From positions 248,001 to 312,000 of the forward strand of contig NZ_VZOW01000001.1 in assembly GCF_008801835.1 (NCBI RefSeq): a stretch of 64,000 nucleotides of DNA, written 5' to 3'. The DNA comes from Cupriavidus pauculus. Lineage in GTDB: Bacteria; Pseudomonadota; Gammaproteobacteria; Burkholderiales; Burkholderiaceae. The notes beneath the pieces are model-generated. The model was not told the origin of the DNA. It saw nothing but the letters and a program-made list of their open reading frames with translations, and searched no databases. Position numbers and translations under genes: made by a program. Positions 17,060-25,352 of this stretch are shown piece by piece; position 1 is the stretch's first letter, and every line of letters starts with the position of its first letter.

Positions 17060-18040
17060 TCAGAAGCTGGCGGCGATACCGAGCGAAAAGCCGCTCACGT
17101 TATTGCCGAACACATAGCGCAACACCGTGCGCACCCGCGTGACGAAGATCTCGTGCGCGCTGGTGTCCAGTTCCAGGCCCACACCGACCGTGGTGAGATA
17201 GTCGAAGCCCAGCGCCCCGGCCTGCGCGCCGAGATAGTGGGAATGCGACAGTTCGAGAACGTATCGGACCGGCCGATCGAGCGCATGCATGCCCGTCGGC
17301 GCACGCCATCTCGCGTACAGGCTTGCAGTCTGCGCCTCGGCCGAGCCCTTCACCGCGTCGGACGTCCCGCCAAAGCTCTGCAGATGGATATGGGTGTAGC
17401 GCAGTTCGAGGTCGATCTCGTGCGTCTCGCGATAGTGTTCCCAGTCCAACATTAGCGACCCGCCCAATCCGTACGCGTTGAGCGTGCCGCCATCGAGGAA
17501 GTTGATGTCGCGATCGGTTTTGTGGTTGACGAAGCCCTGGGCGAGTCGCAAGTCGCTCGACACATTGCCAAGCGACGCATTGAGAATCGGACGGATCACC
17601 AGTTCCTTGTCGTCGGTCAGCGGAAAATCCCAGCCCACACCGATCGTGCCGGACACGGTGTTCCAGCGCGTGGGCAGCGGGCGAGACTCGGATCCCTGCG
17701 TGGCGACAAACGTCGGATCGTAGCGGCTATAGGCGATCGCCCCCTCCATATACAGCGGGAACGACTTGCTGAAGGTAAAGCCGCCGCCCAGTTGCGACAT
17801 GATGATGCCCGGGTTCTGGGTCTGGGAATTGTTCAGCGACAGCGAACTGGAAGCCAGATCGGGCACCACGGAAAAGCTCATCAGCGTCAACACCGCGTCG
17901 GCGTGCCGCTGGACGCCCGCGCCAAACAGCTGCGGGTCGGGCGCCGTCTGCGCGAACAGCGGCGCGGCGCTGGCCAGCGCCAGCAACGCGGCACCCGCGG
18001 GTAGGGCTCGTCTGATGCGGCGTGGCAGGTAACGGGCCAT
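17060..18040 (-). CDS. outer-membrane beta-barrel protein (hypothetical)
   Basis: This is a 326-residue protein with a signal peptide (LPAGAALLALASAAPLFAQ, cleavage near AQT). Alternating amphipathic strands follow, such as GGGFTFSKSFPLYMEGAIAYS, HEIDLELRYTHIHLQ and RVRTVLRYVFGNN, and the last residue is Phe, as in BAM-dependent barrels. The layout resembles autotransporter-type or Solitalea-like barrel domains, but there is no passenger domain. The function is unknown. The start at 18040 was chosen because the signal peptide begins there. The frame is open to 18148, and that stretch is not membrane-directed. It is divergent from the DUF3300 gene and shares a control region with it. Confidence 0.78.
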   Translation of the reverse strand: MARYLPRRIRRALPAGAALLALASAAPLFAQTAPDPQLFGAGVQRHADAVLTLMSFSVVPDLASSSLSLNNSQTQNPGIIMSQLGGGFTFSKSFPLYMEGAIAYSRYDPTFVATQGSESRPLPTRWNTVSGTIGVGWDFPLTDDKELVIRPILNASLGNVSSDLRLAQGFVNHKTDRDINFLDGGTLNAYGLGGSLMLDWEHYRETHEIDLELRYTHIHLQSFGGTSDAVKGSAEAQTASLYARWRAPTGMHALDRPVRYVLELSHSHYLGAQAGALGFDYLTTVGVGLELDTSAHEIFVTRVRTVLRYVFGNNVSGFSLGIAASF

Positions 18041-18110
18041 GGCATCCACCGGCGATCCGGCGTCGATCCACGATGCCCTACACATTAGCGCTGCCGTCAG
18101 ATGCTGCGTA

Positions 18111-18119
18111 TTGGACCAA
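18111..18119. promoter_or_regulatory. TTGGNCCAA motif (TTGGACCAA) upstream of DUF3300 gene
   Basis: The perfect palindrome TTGGACCAA is followed by GGTTCCATTG. It lies 92-100 bp before the DUF3300 start and about 70 bp before the divergent barrel gene. The same 9-mer recurs in other intergenic regions of this window at 23615, 32531, 32543, 53452 and 55317. Confidence 0.5.
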
Positions 18120-18210
18120 GGTTCCATTGCCGGTGTCGCACGCGCCATCTATAAGTTCCTCAACGATGCCGCCACGGGAGGTGGTGGCTCGATTTGTCAG
18201 GGAGAACGCC

Positions 18211-19641
18211 ATGACGCACGCCTGCGTGCGAGGGATCCGGCCGTCGCGGGCCCTGCGCTGGCTGGGCGCGTGGCTTGTCGCCTGCGTGCTGGCAGGCGTT
18301 GGCGGCGCCCAGGCCCAGAACGCGGCAAGCCAGCCGCCTACCTTCAAGCCCGAGGAAATCGAGGCGCTGGTGGCGCCCATCGCACTGTACCCCGATTCGG
18401 TGTTGTCGCAGGCGCTGATGGCGTCCACCTATCCGCTGGAAATCGTGCAGGCCGCGCGCTGGCTCAAGGCCAATCCCAACGTCAAGGGCGATGCGGCCAT
18501 CAAGGCCGTGCAGGACCAGCCATGGGATGTCAGCGTGAAGTCGCTGGTGGCGTTTCCGCAGGTGCTCGAACCGATGAACGACAAGCTCGACTGGACGCAG
18601 AAGCTTGGCGATGCATTCCTGGCGCAGGAAAAGGATGTGCTGGCGGCGGTGCAGCGCCTGCGCGCCAAGGCGCAGCAGTCGGGCAACCTGAAGTCGAATG
18701 AGCAGCAGAACGTGATTGTCGAGCCAGCGCCACAGGGCGCGACCACGCAGACCATCGTCAAGATCGAGCCGGCCAACCCGCAGGTCATCTACGTGCCGTC
18801 TTACAACCCCACGGTGGTCTACGGCAGTTGGGGATATCCGTCGTATCCGCCGTACTACTGGCCACCTTATCCGGCCTACTATCCGGGCGGCGCGCTGATG
18901 ACCGGCTTTGCCTGGGGCGTGGGCCTGGCCGCTGCCGGCGCCATTTTCTCGAACTGCAACTGGGGCGGCGGCGACGTCAATATCGACGTGAACCGCGCCA
19001 CCAACATCGACCGCAGTTTCGACCGCACCAAGGTGGAAGGCGGCAATCGCTGGAAGCACGATTCCAGCCACCGCAAAGGCGTGGCATATCGCGACAACGC
19101 CACGCGCGAACGCTTCGGCAATAACGTCGGCGGCGCCGACCGACGCAACGATGCACGCGGACGCGAAGGGGTGTCGGACCGCGCAGGCAATCGGCAAGGC
19201 GACCGCGGCGGGGACCGGGCTGGCGATCGCGCGGGCAACCGGCAAGGCGACCGCGCCGGAGACCGGGCTGGGGACCGTGCCGGTACGGCTGATCGCGCCA
19301 GCAGCGGCGACCGACTTTCCAGCAATCGCGGGGGCAGCGCAGGCGTGGGGGACCGCAGCGCGGGCGGGGCGAGTCGTACCAGCTATGGCGACGGCGTCGG
19401 CGGTGGGCGCGACAACGCGTTCCAGGGTGTCGGCGGCGGCGGGGGTTCCGCACAGCGCGACTTCGATCGCGGCCGCGCCAGCGCCGGCTCATCGGGTATG
19501 GGTGGCGGCAACGCCGGCCAGCGCGGCGGCGGTGGCGGTGGATTCAGCGGCGGTGGTGGTGGTGGATTCAGCGGCGGCGGTGGTGGATTCGGCGGTGGCC
19601 GCGGTGGCGGGGGCGGCCGTGGCGGCGGCGGACGGCGCTGA
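18211..19641 (+). CDS. DUF3300 domain-containing secreted protein with low-complexity tail
   Basis: This is a 476-residue protein. A signal peptide (LRWLGAWLVACVLAGVGGAQA) precedes the DUF3300 domain: EEIEALVAPIALYPDSVLSQ, WLKANPNVKGDAAIKAVQ, SVKSLVAFPQVLEPMNDKLD and PQVIYVPSYNPTVVYG. A Tyr/Pro-rich stretch (YPSYPPYYWPPYPAYYPGG) and a short hydrophobic segment follow, then a long Gly/Arg/Asp-rich tail with GDRAGDR repeats ending in poly-Gly. The role is unknown, and an envelope or matrix protein is likely. The start at 18211 has GGGAG 6 bp upstream. It precedes a DUF2950 gene, and the two families are commonly neighbours. Confidence 0.88.
   Translation: MTHACVRGIRPSRALRWLGAWLVACVLAGVGGAQAQNAASQPPTFKPEEIEALVAPIALYPDSVLSQALMASTYPLEIVQAARWLKANPNVKGDAAIKAVQDQPWDVSVKSLVAFPQVLEPMNDKLDWTQKLGDAFLAQEKDVLAAVQRLRAKAQQSGNLKSNEQQNVIVEPAPQGATTQTIVKIEPANPQVIYVPSYNPTVVYGSWGYPSYPPYYWPPYPAYYPGGALMTGFAWGVGLAAAGAIFSNCNWGGGDVNIDVNRATNIDRSFDRTKVEGGNRWKHDSSHRKGVAYRDNATRERFGNNVGGADRRNDARGREGVSDRAGNRQGDRGGDRAGDRAGNRQGDRAGDRAGDRAGTADRASSGDRLSSNRGGSAGVGDRSAGGASRTSYGDGVGGGRDNAFQGVGGGGGSAQRDFDRGRASAGSSGMGGGNAGQRGGGGGGFSGGGGGGFSGGGGGFGGGRGGGGGRGGGGRR
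19174..19317 (+). repeat. in-frame GDRAGDR/GNRQGDR codon repeats inside the DUF3300 gene
   Basis: The units gaccgcgc(n)gg and caaccggcaagg repeat about ten times, encoding GDR, GNR and AGDR triplets. Downstream (about 19411-19638) come GGN-rich codons encoding GGGGGGFSGGGG-type units. Such DNA is prone to slippage, so length may vary between strains. Confidence 0.8.
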
Positions 19642-19699
19642 TCGCACGCCAGCACCATTGCGCATCGCGCGCCACCATCGACAACGAGGGGGAAGGGCC

Positions 19700-20626
19700 A
19701 TGCGGGCATTGACGGAGATTGCGCGGCGGCACATGGCAATGGCCATGCTGTTGCTGGCGATGTGCGCGGGGAGCCCCGGCATCGCGCATGCGCAACAGGC
19801 GTTCGATACGCCAGAGACTGCGATGCACGCATTCGGGGACGCCATCGCCACGAGCAACGACAGCGCCGTGCAGGCACTCCTGGGTCCCGGGTGGCGCAGC
19901 GTGATTCCGCCGCTGGGCGCCGAGCTGCGCTATCGCTTTCTGTCGGCGTGGAGCCAGGCCCATGCGGTGCAGATGGAAGGAGCCGACCGCGCGCGCATTA
20001 CGGTGGGCAACGACGGCTGGACGCTGCCGATCCCGCTGGTACGCAGCAACGGGCGCTGGCATTTCGACATGCGCGCCGGCCAGAACGAGATGCGTCTGCG
20101 CCGCATCGGCCGCAATGAACTCAACACGATACAGACCATGCTCGCGGTGTACGACGCACAGCGCGAATACGCGGCCGGCGATCATGGGCCGCGCGGCATG
20201 ACGATCTATGCGTCACGCCTGGTGAGCTCCCCGGGCAAGAAAGACGGCCTGTACTGGCCGAGCGCGCCTGGCGAGCCCGTCAGTCCGCTGGGACCGGCCT
20301 TTATCGACGCCACGTCAAAACACACCGCAGCGGGCGGCTATCACGGCTATCGCTACAAGCTGCTGACCGGACAAGGGCCTGCCGCGCCCGGCGGCGCATA
20401 TTCGTACCAGGTCAACGGCATGCTGTTCGGCGGATTCGCGGTACTGGCCTGGCCGGTCAAGTACGGCGAGTCGGGCATCAAGAGCTTTATCGTCAATCAC
20501 GACGGGCAGGTCTACGAACGCGATCTCGGCGCAGACACGGCGGCGCGCGCCGCGGCGATCGACCAGTTCGACCCTGGCCCCGGATGGACCAAGGTACCGT
20601 CGCAGGCTTCTGCGCCATTGCAGTAG
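19700..20626 (+). CDS. DUF2950 domain-containing secreted protein
   Basis: This is a 308-residue protein with a signal peptide (HMAMAMLLLAMCAGSPGIAHA). The mature part has the DUF2950 pattern: FDTPETAMHAFGDAIATSND, LGPGWRSVIPP, RSNGRWHFDMRAGQNEMRLR, TIQTMLAVYDAQREYA and GYHGYRYKLLTGQGPAAPGG. The biochemical role is unknown, and family members sit in the envelope. The ATG at 19700 has a purine-rich GGGGGAAGGG before it. It follows DUF3300 by 58 bp in the same direction, so the two likely form an operon. Confidence 0.88.
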   Translation: MRALTEIARRHMAMAMLLLAMCAGSPGIAHAQQAFDTPETAMHAFGDAIATSNDSAVQALLGPGWRSVIPPLGAELRYRFLSAWSQAHAVQMEGADRARITVGNDGWTLPIPLVRSNGRWHFDMRAGQNEMRLRRIGRNELNTIQTMLAVYDAQREYAAGDHGPRGMTIYASRLVSSPGKKDGLYWPSAPGEPVSPLGPAFIDATSKHTAAGGYHGYRYKLLTGQGPAAPGGAYSYQVNGMLFGGFAVLAWPVKYGESGIKSFIVNHDGQVYERDLGADTAARAAAIDQFDPGPGWTKVPSQASAPLQ

Positions 20627-21010
20627 TGACGCGCAATGCGCGTGTGCCGTTCGGCATTGACCGAATAATTGCTTAATAGGAGGCATTGACACCAATTACC
20701 AATGAAATTTTTTTGCATCGATATTTTCATCAGATTCTCTACAGCAAATATTGCAATGCTCAGTTTGCCGACCTAACGTGTATTGCACAAACGCCAAAAC
20801 CCATAAAAAGTCGGCGTCTAAAAAGCAATAGTTCGCAATAGTCTTCAGGGGTGGCGCCAGGCAGCAGGTCGTGATTCCGCGGCGGGCCGGTGCGCATTCG
20901 ACGACTCTTGTACCGGCCGCCTCCTCAACCGGGCAATGGTCGCGCCTCCCGGCCATTGCGGCCCGTATCGCCATCTGTATCGGCTCGAATACTGTCTATG
21001 GGAGGACATC
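20627..21010 (+). promoter_or_regulatory. 384-bp intergenic region with an AT-rich core
   Basis: No gene is supported here. From about 20655 to 20860 the base composition drops sharply, with runs such as AAATTTTTTT, against a GC-rich background. TTGACC (20658) and TTGACA (20686) are possible -35 elements. CACCAATTACCAATG at 20690-20704 has half-sites similar to the TTGGNCCAA motif. It probably holds the promoter of the YSC84 lipoprotein operon. A small RNA is possible. Confidence 0.45.
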
Positions 21011-21580
21011 GTGAACCGACGCTTATTCCTGTTGTTGCCATCGTTGGTGGTTGTACCCACGCTAGCGGCGTGCACCGGTACGCCTGCCACACCATCGGAT
21101 GCGGCCGCCAAGCGCCGCGAGATCGATGCCGGTGTGGATGGAACATTGACCCGGCTTTTCAATACGGCCAGTTCGGCGCAATCGCTGGTCAATGACGCCA
21201 GAGGCGTGCTCGTATTTCCCAAGATTCTTGCCGGCGGTTTTATTGTCGGCGCGGAATATGGAGAGGGCGCGCTGCGCGTGAACAACGCGCCGGTCGGTTA
21301 TTACCGCACCACCTCGGCGTCGTTCGGGCTGCTGGCCGGTGCGCAGTCCAAGGCGCTGATCATGCTGTTCATGACCGACGATGCGCTGCGCAGCTTCCAG
21401 CAGAGCAAGGGCTGGACCGCCGGTGTGGATGGCTCGGTCGCGGTCTTGCAGGTTGGGGCCAACGGGCAGGTGGACACCAACACCGCGCGGGCGCCCATCG
21501 TCGCCTTCGTACTGACCAACGCTGGGTTGATGGCGAACCTGTCGCTCGAAGGCACGAAGATCAGCAAGCTTGATATCTGA
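21011..21580 (+). CDS. YSC84-related lipoprotein
   Basis: This is a 189-residue protein starting at GTG (21011) with GGAGGA directly upstream. The N-terminus is a lipoprotein signal, LLLPSLVVVPTLAACTG, with lipobox Cys at about residue 21. The mature part has the SYLF/YSC84 pattern: LFNTASSAQSLVNDARGVLVFPKI, GFIVGAEYGEGALRVNN, YYRTTSASFGLLAGAQSKALI and GSVAVLQVGANGQVDTN. Bacterial members are outer-membrane or periplasmic lipoproteins with an unclear lipid-binding role. It precedes the histidine kinase by 15 bp, suggesting co-transcription. Confidence 0.88.
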   Translation: MNRRLFLLLPSLVVVPTLAACTGTPATPSDAAAKRREIDAGVDGTLTRLFNTASSAQSLVNDARGVLVFPKILAGGFIVGAEYGEGALRVNNAPVGYYRTTSASFGLLAGAQSKALIMLFMTDDALRSFQQSKGWTAGVDGSVAVLQVGANGQVDTNTARAPIVAFVLTNAGLMANLSLEGTKISKLDI

Positions 21581-21595
21581 CAGCGGGGGTCCTGC

Positions 21596-22450
21596 ATGCG
21601 GACGACACCTGCACGAGCGTGGGGGCTTTTCGTCGGGCTGTGTCTAGCGTCGGCGGCCGCTTTCGCGCTGGGCCAGCAACGCCGCATCGGCCAGCATCTG
21701 CACCGCACCGACGGCGGCCGGCATTTGGACGGGCCGATGCCGAAAGGCATGGGCGAGCTGGCCGGATCGCTCGCCCATGAGCTGAACCAGCCGCTGACCG
21801 CCATCACCAGCAATGCGCAGGCGGCACGCGCATACCTGGCGTCAGGGAACTTCCAACAGGCCGAGCTTGGCGACATTCTCGACGACATCGTGAGCGACGC
21901 CTCGCGCGCCAGCGACATCGTGCGCGGCGTGCGTGCGCTTGTGCTGGGCGAGGCGCCGCGCATGCTGCCCTTCGACGTCGGCGACGTGGTCGAGCAGGCG
22001 CTCGACATGGTGCAGGCCAACGCGGCGTCGCGCGGCGTGACGATCGGCAGCGAGGTGGCGCACGGCTTGCCGCGCGCGCTTGGCGATCCGGTCGAGATCC
22101 GACTGGTGCTGCTCAACCTGATCGTCAACGCGCTGGACGCGGTGGAGTCCGCGCACCCGACTGGCGATGGCAAGGTGATGGTGCATGCGTGCATGAAAGA
22201 CGGCACGCTGCGCCTGAGCGTGCATGACAACGGTTGTGGCGTCGCCGATGGCGACCTGGAGCGCATTTTTCGGCCGTTCTACTCGTCCAAATCCAAGGGC
22301 ATGGGGATTGGGCTGTCATTCAGCCGCGCGTTGATGGAGCGAAACGGGGGGCACATCCTTGCTCTGCGCAACGCCGCGCAAGGTATGAAGTTCGAATGCG
22401 TGTTGCGCACCGGTCCGCTGGCGCAGCACACCGGGCTCGTCGCCGCCTGA
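21596..22450 (+). CDS. sensor histidine kinase without a recognisable sensor domain
   Basis: This is a 284-residue kinase. One membrane helix is present near the N-terminus (WGLFVGLCLASAAAFALG), then the kinase core: H box SLAHELNQPLTAITSNAQ, N box LVLLNLIVNALDAVE, G1 VHDNGCGV, F box IFRPFYSSKS and G2 GMGIGLSFSRAL. The HELNQPL sequence is typical of FixL/DctB-type kinases, which pair with FixJ-type regulators such as the one just downstream. No PAS or haem domain is present, so the signal is unknown. It is short for the family. Confidence 0.87.
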   Translation: MRTTPARAWGLFVGLCLASAAAFALGQQRRIGQHLHRTDGGRHLDGPMPKGMGELAGSLAHELNQPLTAITSNAQAARAYLASGNFQQAELGDILDDIVSDASRASDIVRGVRALVLGEAPRMLPFDVGDVVEQALDMVQANAASRGVTIGSEVAHGLPRALGDPVEIRLVLLNLIVNALDAVESAHPTGDGKVMVHACMKDGTLRLSVHDNGCGVADGDLERIFRPFYSSKSKGMGIGLSFSRALMERNGGHILALRNAAQGMKFECVLRTGPLAQHTGLVAA

Positions 22451-22492
22451 TCAGCGCGGCACGGCCCGCAACGTATCGCCGGAGGCAGGACC

Positions 22493-23119
22493 ATGCAAAC
22501 CAGAACCACTGTTCATATCGTCGATGACGACGAGAGCGTGCGGCGCGCGGTGGGTCGCGTGCTGGGCGCACACGGCTACCTGACATCGCTGGCCGCATCG
22601 GCGCAGGAATTTCTCGACACCGCTACGCTCGATACGGGCCCGGCCTGCGTGGTGCTGGACCTGATGATGCCCAACATGGACGGCCTGATGCTGCAGCGGG
22701 ATCTGCAGCGCAAGCTACCCGTGATCTTTCTGACCGGCCACGCCGACGTGGCGCTGGCGGTGCGGGCGATGCAGGCCGGCGCGATCGAATTCCTCGAAAA
22801 GCCCGTCGCGGACACGCTGCTACTGTCCGCCGTCGAGCGCGCCTGCGTGGCAGCCGTGGAGCGTTTCGCGTTCCATCAGGACCAGCAGGCACTGCTGCGA
22901 AAGATCGAGCGCCTGACCCCGCGTGAGCGCGAAGTGCTGGCATGGATCGTAACCGGTTATCGCAACAAGCAGGTCGCCAGCCAGCTGGGCACCGTGGAGA
23001 AGACTATCAAGGTGCATCGCGCCCACGTCATGCAAAAGCTTGAGGTCAATTCGCTGCCCGCGCTGGTGCGGCTTGCCGACAGAATGGGCATGGGCGACGC
23101 CGGGCCTGCGGCGACCTGA
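22493..23119 (+). CDS. FixJ/NarL-type response regulator (receiver + LuxR helix-turn-helix)
   Basis: This is a 208-residue protein. The receiver (residues 1-125) has IVDDDESVRRAV, the phosphoacceptor Asp in VVLDLMMPNMDG, the Thr of FLTGHAD and the Lys of FLEKPV. The C-terminal LuxR-type domain reads LTPREREVLAWIVTGYRNKQ and TVEKTIKVHRAHVMQKL. GGAGG lies upstream of the ATG at 22493. It lies 42 bp after the kinase, its probable partner. It is a candidate for the regulator that binds the repeated TTGGNCCAA sites, but this is inference from position only. Confidence 0.9.
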   Translation: MQTRTTVHIVDDDESVRRAVGRVLGAHGYLTSLAASAQEFLDTATLDTGPACVVLDLMMPNMDGLMLQRDLQRKLPVIFLTGHADVALAVRAMQAGAIEFLEKPVADTLLLSAVERACVAAVERFAFHQDQQALLRKIERLTPREREVLAWIVTGYRNKQVASQLGTVEKTIKVHRAHVMQKLEVNSLPALVRLADRMGMGDAGPAAT

Positions 23120-23140
23120 CCGCTTTCACGTCATCCGATG

Positions 23141-23158
23141 GGACCATGGGCCAATATC
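23141..23158. promoter_or_regulatory. near-match to the TTGGNCCAA motif before the lone receiver gene
   Basis: GGACCATGGGCCAATATC contains GGACCA and TGGGCCAAT, an imperfect form of TTGGNCCAA. It lies about 65-82 bp before the receiver gene start at 23223. Confidence 0.35.
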
Positions 23159-23222
23159 GCATGCGAGGCAGGTTACTTAGCCTTGAAGGAATACGGCTTG
23201 GTAACGCTCTCTTCGCACGCAT

Positions 23223-23594
23223 ATGGCTTCGACCGGTCGATTTGTGGTGGTGGTGGATGACGACGTGTCGGTGGCGCGCGCCATCTCGCGCCTGCTGCGT
23301 GCCGCAGGCATGACGGTCGACACTTTCCACAACGGTGCCGACTGCCTTGCCAGGATCGCCACGCAGCCCGGCTATCTGCCCGCGTGCGTGATCCTCGATG
23401 TCAGCATGCCCGGCATGGACGGCCTGGAAGTGCAGCGCCGTCTTGCCCGCTTTCCGCTCTCGGTCATCTTCATCACCGCCCACGATGTGCCCGAAGCGCG
23501 CGACGCCGCACTCTCGGCCGGCGCCATCGGTTATTTCCGCAAGCCCTTCAACGCCACGCAACTGATCGACCTGGTGCGCAGCACGCTGGTGTAG
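23223..23594 (+). CDS. single-domain response regulator (receiver only)
   Basis: This is a 123-residue receiver with no output domain. It has the acidic pocket VVVDDDVSVARA, the phosphoacceptor Asp in VILDVSMPGMDG, the Thr in FITAHD and the Lys in FRKPFN. It may be a phosphate shuttle or sink for the adjacent kinase, or act by binding a partner. It is 103 bp from the FixJ-type gene and has its own upstream motif region, so it may be transcribed separately. The ATG lacks a strong ribosome binding site. Confidence 0.87.
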   Translation: MASTGRFVVVVDDDVSVARAISRLLRAAGMTVDTFHNGADCLARIATQPGYLPACVILDVSMPGMDGLEVQRRLARFPLSVIFITAHDVPEARDAALSAGAIGYFRKPFNATQLIDLVRSTLV

Positions 23595-23614
23595 CGCGCG
23601 CGGCGGCATGGTCC

Positions 23615-23630
23615 TTGGTCCAATTGCCAA
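23615..23630. promoter_or_regulatory. TTGGNCCAA motif before the RRM gene
   Basis: TTGGTCCAATTGCCAA contains the 9-bp palindrome TTGGTCCAA (23615-23623) and a further CCAA half-site. It lies 92-107 bp before the start at 23722, the same distance as at the DUF3300 gene. Confidence 0.5.
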
Positions 23631-23721
23631 CAGCCCGATAGCAGACAAACTCTAGTCAGGACGATATCGGGTCGCAGCCTTCTCGCGGGCGTGATGCCGG
23701 AATCGCGACGAGGAGCGGAAT

Positions 23722-23976
23722 ATGCCGCTGATGATGTTATCGAATCTCCATCCCGATACCACCGATGACGACGTGCAGGCGTTCCTGGGGCGCTACGGAT
23801 TTCCGCCCTATGACGAGATCGAGCGCCAGGAGGGCGACGGCACGCGCCCATCGGTCACGGTGACTTTCCTCACGATGGATCTGGCCGAGCTGTACAAGCT
23901 TGCGCCGCGCATTCACGGGGTGTTCTGGAACGGCCACAAGATCAACGCGCTGGTGCTCAGGGAGCGCTTCCGGTAA
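23722..23976 (+). CDS. small RRM-like RNA-binding protein
   Basis: This is an 84-residue protein. It begins MPLMMLSNLHPDTTDDDVQA, like RNP2 plus helix 1 of an RNA recognition motif, and has SVTVTFLTMDLAELYKLA at the RNP1-like strand/helix position, ending with a strand and basic residues (LVLRERFR). The aromatic residues of a classical RNP1 are only partly present. GAGGAG precedes the ATG. Function is unknown, and post-transcriptional control is plausible. Its last base overlaps nothing: the RND adaptor start at 24072 is 95 bp further on. Confidence 0.7.
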   Translation: MPLMMLSNLHPDTTDDDVQAFLGRYGFPPYDEIERQEGDGTRPSVTVTFLTMDLAELYKLAPRIHGVFWNGHKINALVLRERFR

Positions 23977-24071
23977 TGCAGGGCGGCAAAGGCGCGTGCT
24001 TGTGGCCCACGCCCGCGCGGCGCGCGCCATGCGGTGAGCGTGGCGTGGACAAGGCGAACGAAGGGGAGACG

Positions 24072-25352
24072 ATGGCAACCGGTCTGGAATCCATTGGCTG
24101 TCGATACGTGTTGCCGGTGCTTGCGGCACTGGCCCTGGCGGCCTGCAGCAAGCAGGAGGCCAAGAGGCCGGCCGCGCCGCCGGTGACCGAGGTGGGTGTG
24201 ATGCACGTGGCGTTGCGCGATGTGCCGCTGACCTTCGACTTCGTGGGCGAGACCCAGAGTTCGCAACAGGTGGAAATCCGCGCGCGCGTCAACGGTTTCC
24301 TGGAACAGCGCCTGTACACCGAGGGCGCCTTGGTCAAGGCTGGCGAAGTGCTGTTCCGCATGGATCAGAAGCCGTTCAAGGCCGCCCTCGACGCCGCGCT
24401 GGCAGAACTTGCGCAACAGCAGGCACGCCTGACCACGGCGCGCGCCAACCTTGCGCGCGTGCGGCCGCTGGCGGCGCGCAATGCGTTGAGCCAGAAGGAT
24501 CTCGATGACTCAACCGGCAACGAGCAGGCCGCCGCCGCGGCGGTCGAGCAAGCCCGTGCCAATGTCACCAATGCCAGGCTCAATCTGGGCTACACCACGA
24601 TCACCTCGCCCGTGGCGGGCCTGTCGAGCTTCGCCAAGAAGCAGGTCGGGTCCTACATCGATGCCTCCAATAGCCTGCTGACGTATGTGGCCAAGCTCGA
24701 TCCTATCTGGGTCAACTTCAGCCTGTCCGAGAACGAGGTGCTGCGCAGCCAGTCCGAGCAGGCTTCCGGGGAATTGAAGATGCCGGCGCGTGGTGCGCTC
24801 GAAGTGGAGATCGTGCTGGCCGACGGCACGAGGTATGCGCAGCGCGGGCATATTGCATTTGCCGATGCCGCGTTCAATTCCGAGACCGGCACGTATCTGG
24901 TGCGCGCCGAGTTGCCGAACCCGAACGGCACGCTGCGCCCCGGCCAGTTCGTGCGCGTGCACGTAATGGGCGCCTCGCGCACGCGCGCGATCACGGTGCC
25001 GCAGGAAGCCGTGGTGCAAGGCCAGCGCGGTCAGTCGGTGTGGACGGTGAGCAAGGACAACAAGGCCGAGTCGCGCGTGATCGAAGTGGGCGAGTGGTCC
25101 GAAGGCAACTGGGTGGTGCGCTCGGGCCTGCGCGAGGGCGATGTGGTGGTGGTCGATGGATCGCTGCGGCTGGCGCCCGGCGCGCCAGTCAAGCCGGTGA
25201 TTGCACAGCCGCGCCCGCGCGTGGCCGAGGGTCCGCCGTCGACGGCGCCCGCGAACGCTGCCGGCACGCCGCACGCCGTGCCCCCTGCCGTGCCGCCGCC
25301 GAATGCTCCGGCGCCTTCCCCTGCCACGCCGCCGAAAGGTAGCGCGTCATGA
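24072..25352 (+). CDS. RND efflux periplasmic adaptor (membrane fusion protein), AcrA/MexA-like
   Basis: This is a 426-residue lipoprotein. The signal LPVLAALALAACSKQ gives lipobox Cys at about residue 23. Then come the barrel-sandwich start FVGETQSSQQVEIRARVNGF, the coiled-coil hairpin (LAELAQQQARLTTARANLAR to VEQARANVTNARLNLG), the lipoyl second half ITSPVAGLSSFA, and a proline/alanine-rich tail from about residue 385. It couples the RND permease to the outer-membrane channel. The ATG at 24072 has GGGGAG upstream. The stop overlaps the permease start in an ATGA. Confidence 0.93.
   Translation: MATGLESIGCRYVLPVLAALALAACSKQEAKRPAAPPVTEVGVMHVALRDVPLTFDFVGETQSSQQVEIRARVNGFLEQRLYTEGALVKAGEVLFRMDQKPFKAALDAALAELAQQQARLTTARANLARVRPLAARNALSQKDLDDSTGNEQAAAAAVEQARANVTNARLNLGYTTITSPVAGLSSFAKKQVGSYIDASNSLLTYVAKLDPIWVNFSLSENEVLRSQSEQASGELKMPARGALEVEIVLADGTRYAQRGHIAFADAAFNSETGTYLVRAELPNPNGTLRPGQFVRVHVMGASRTRAITVPQEAVVQGQRGQSVWTVSKDNKAESRVIEVGEWSEGNWVVRSGLREGDVVVVDGSLRLAPGAPVKPVIAQPRPRVAEGPPSTAPANAAGTPHAVPPAVPPPNAPAPSPATPPKGSAS

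Noticed and set aside
24072-25352. Adaptor gene starting at 23976
   Set aside because: The upstream start gives an Arg/Gly-rich leader. The lipoprotein signal begins at the ATG at 24072, with GGGGAG before it.
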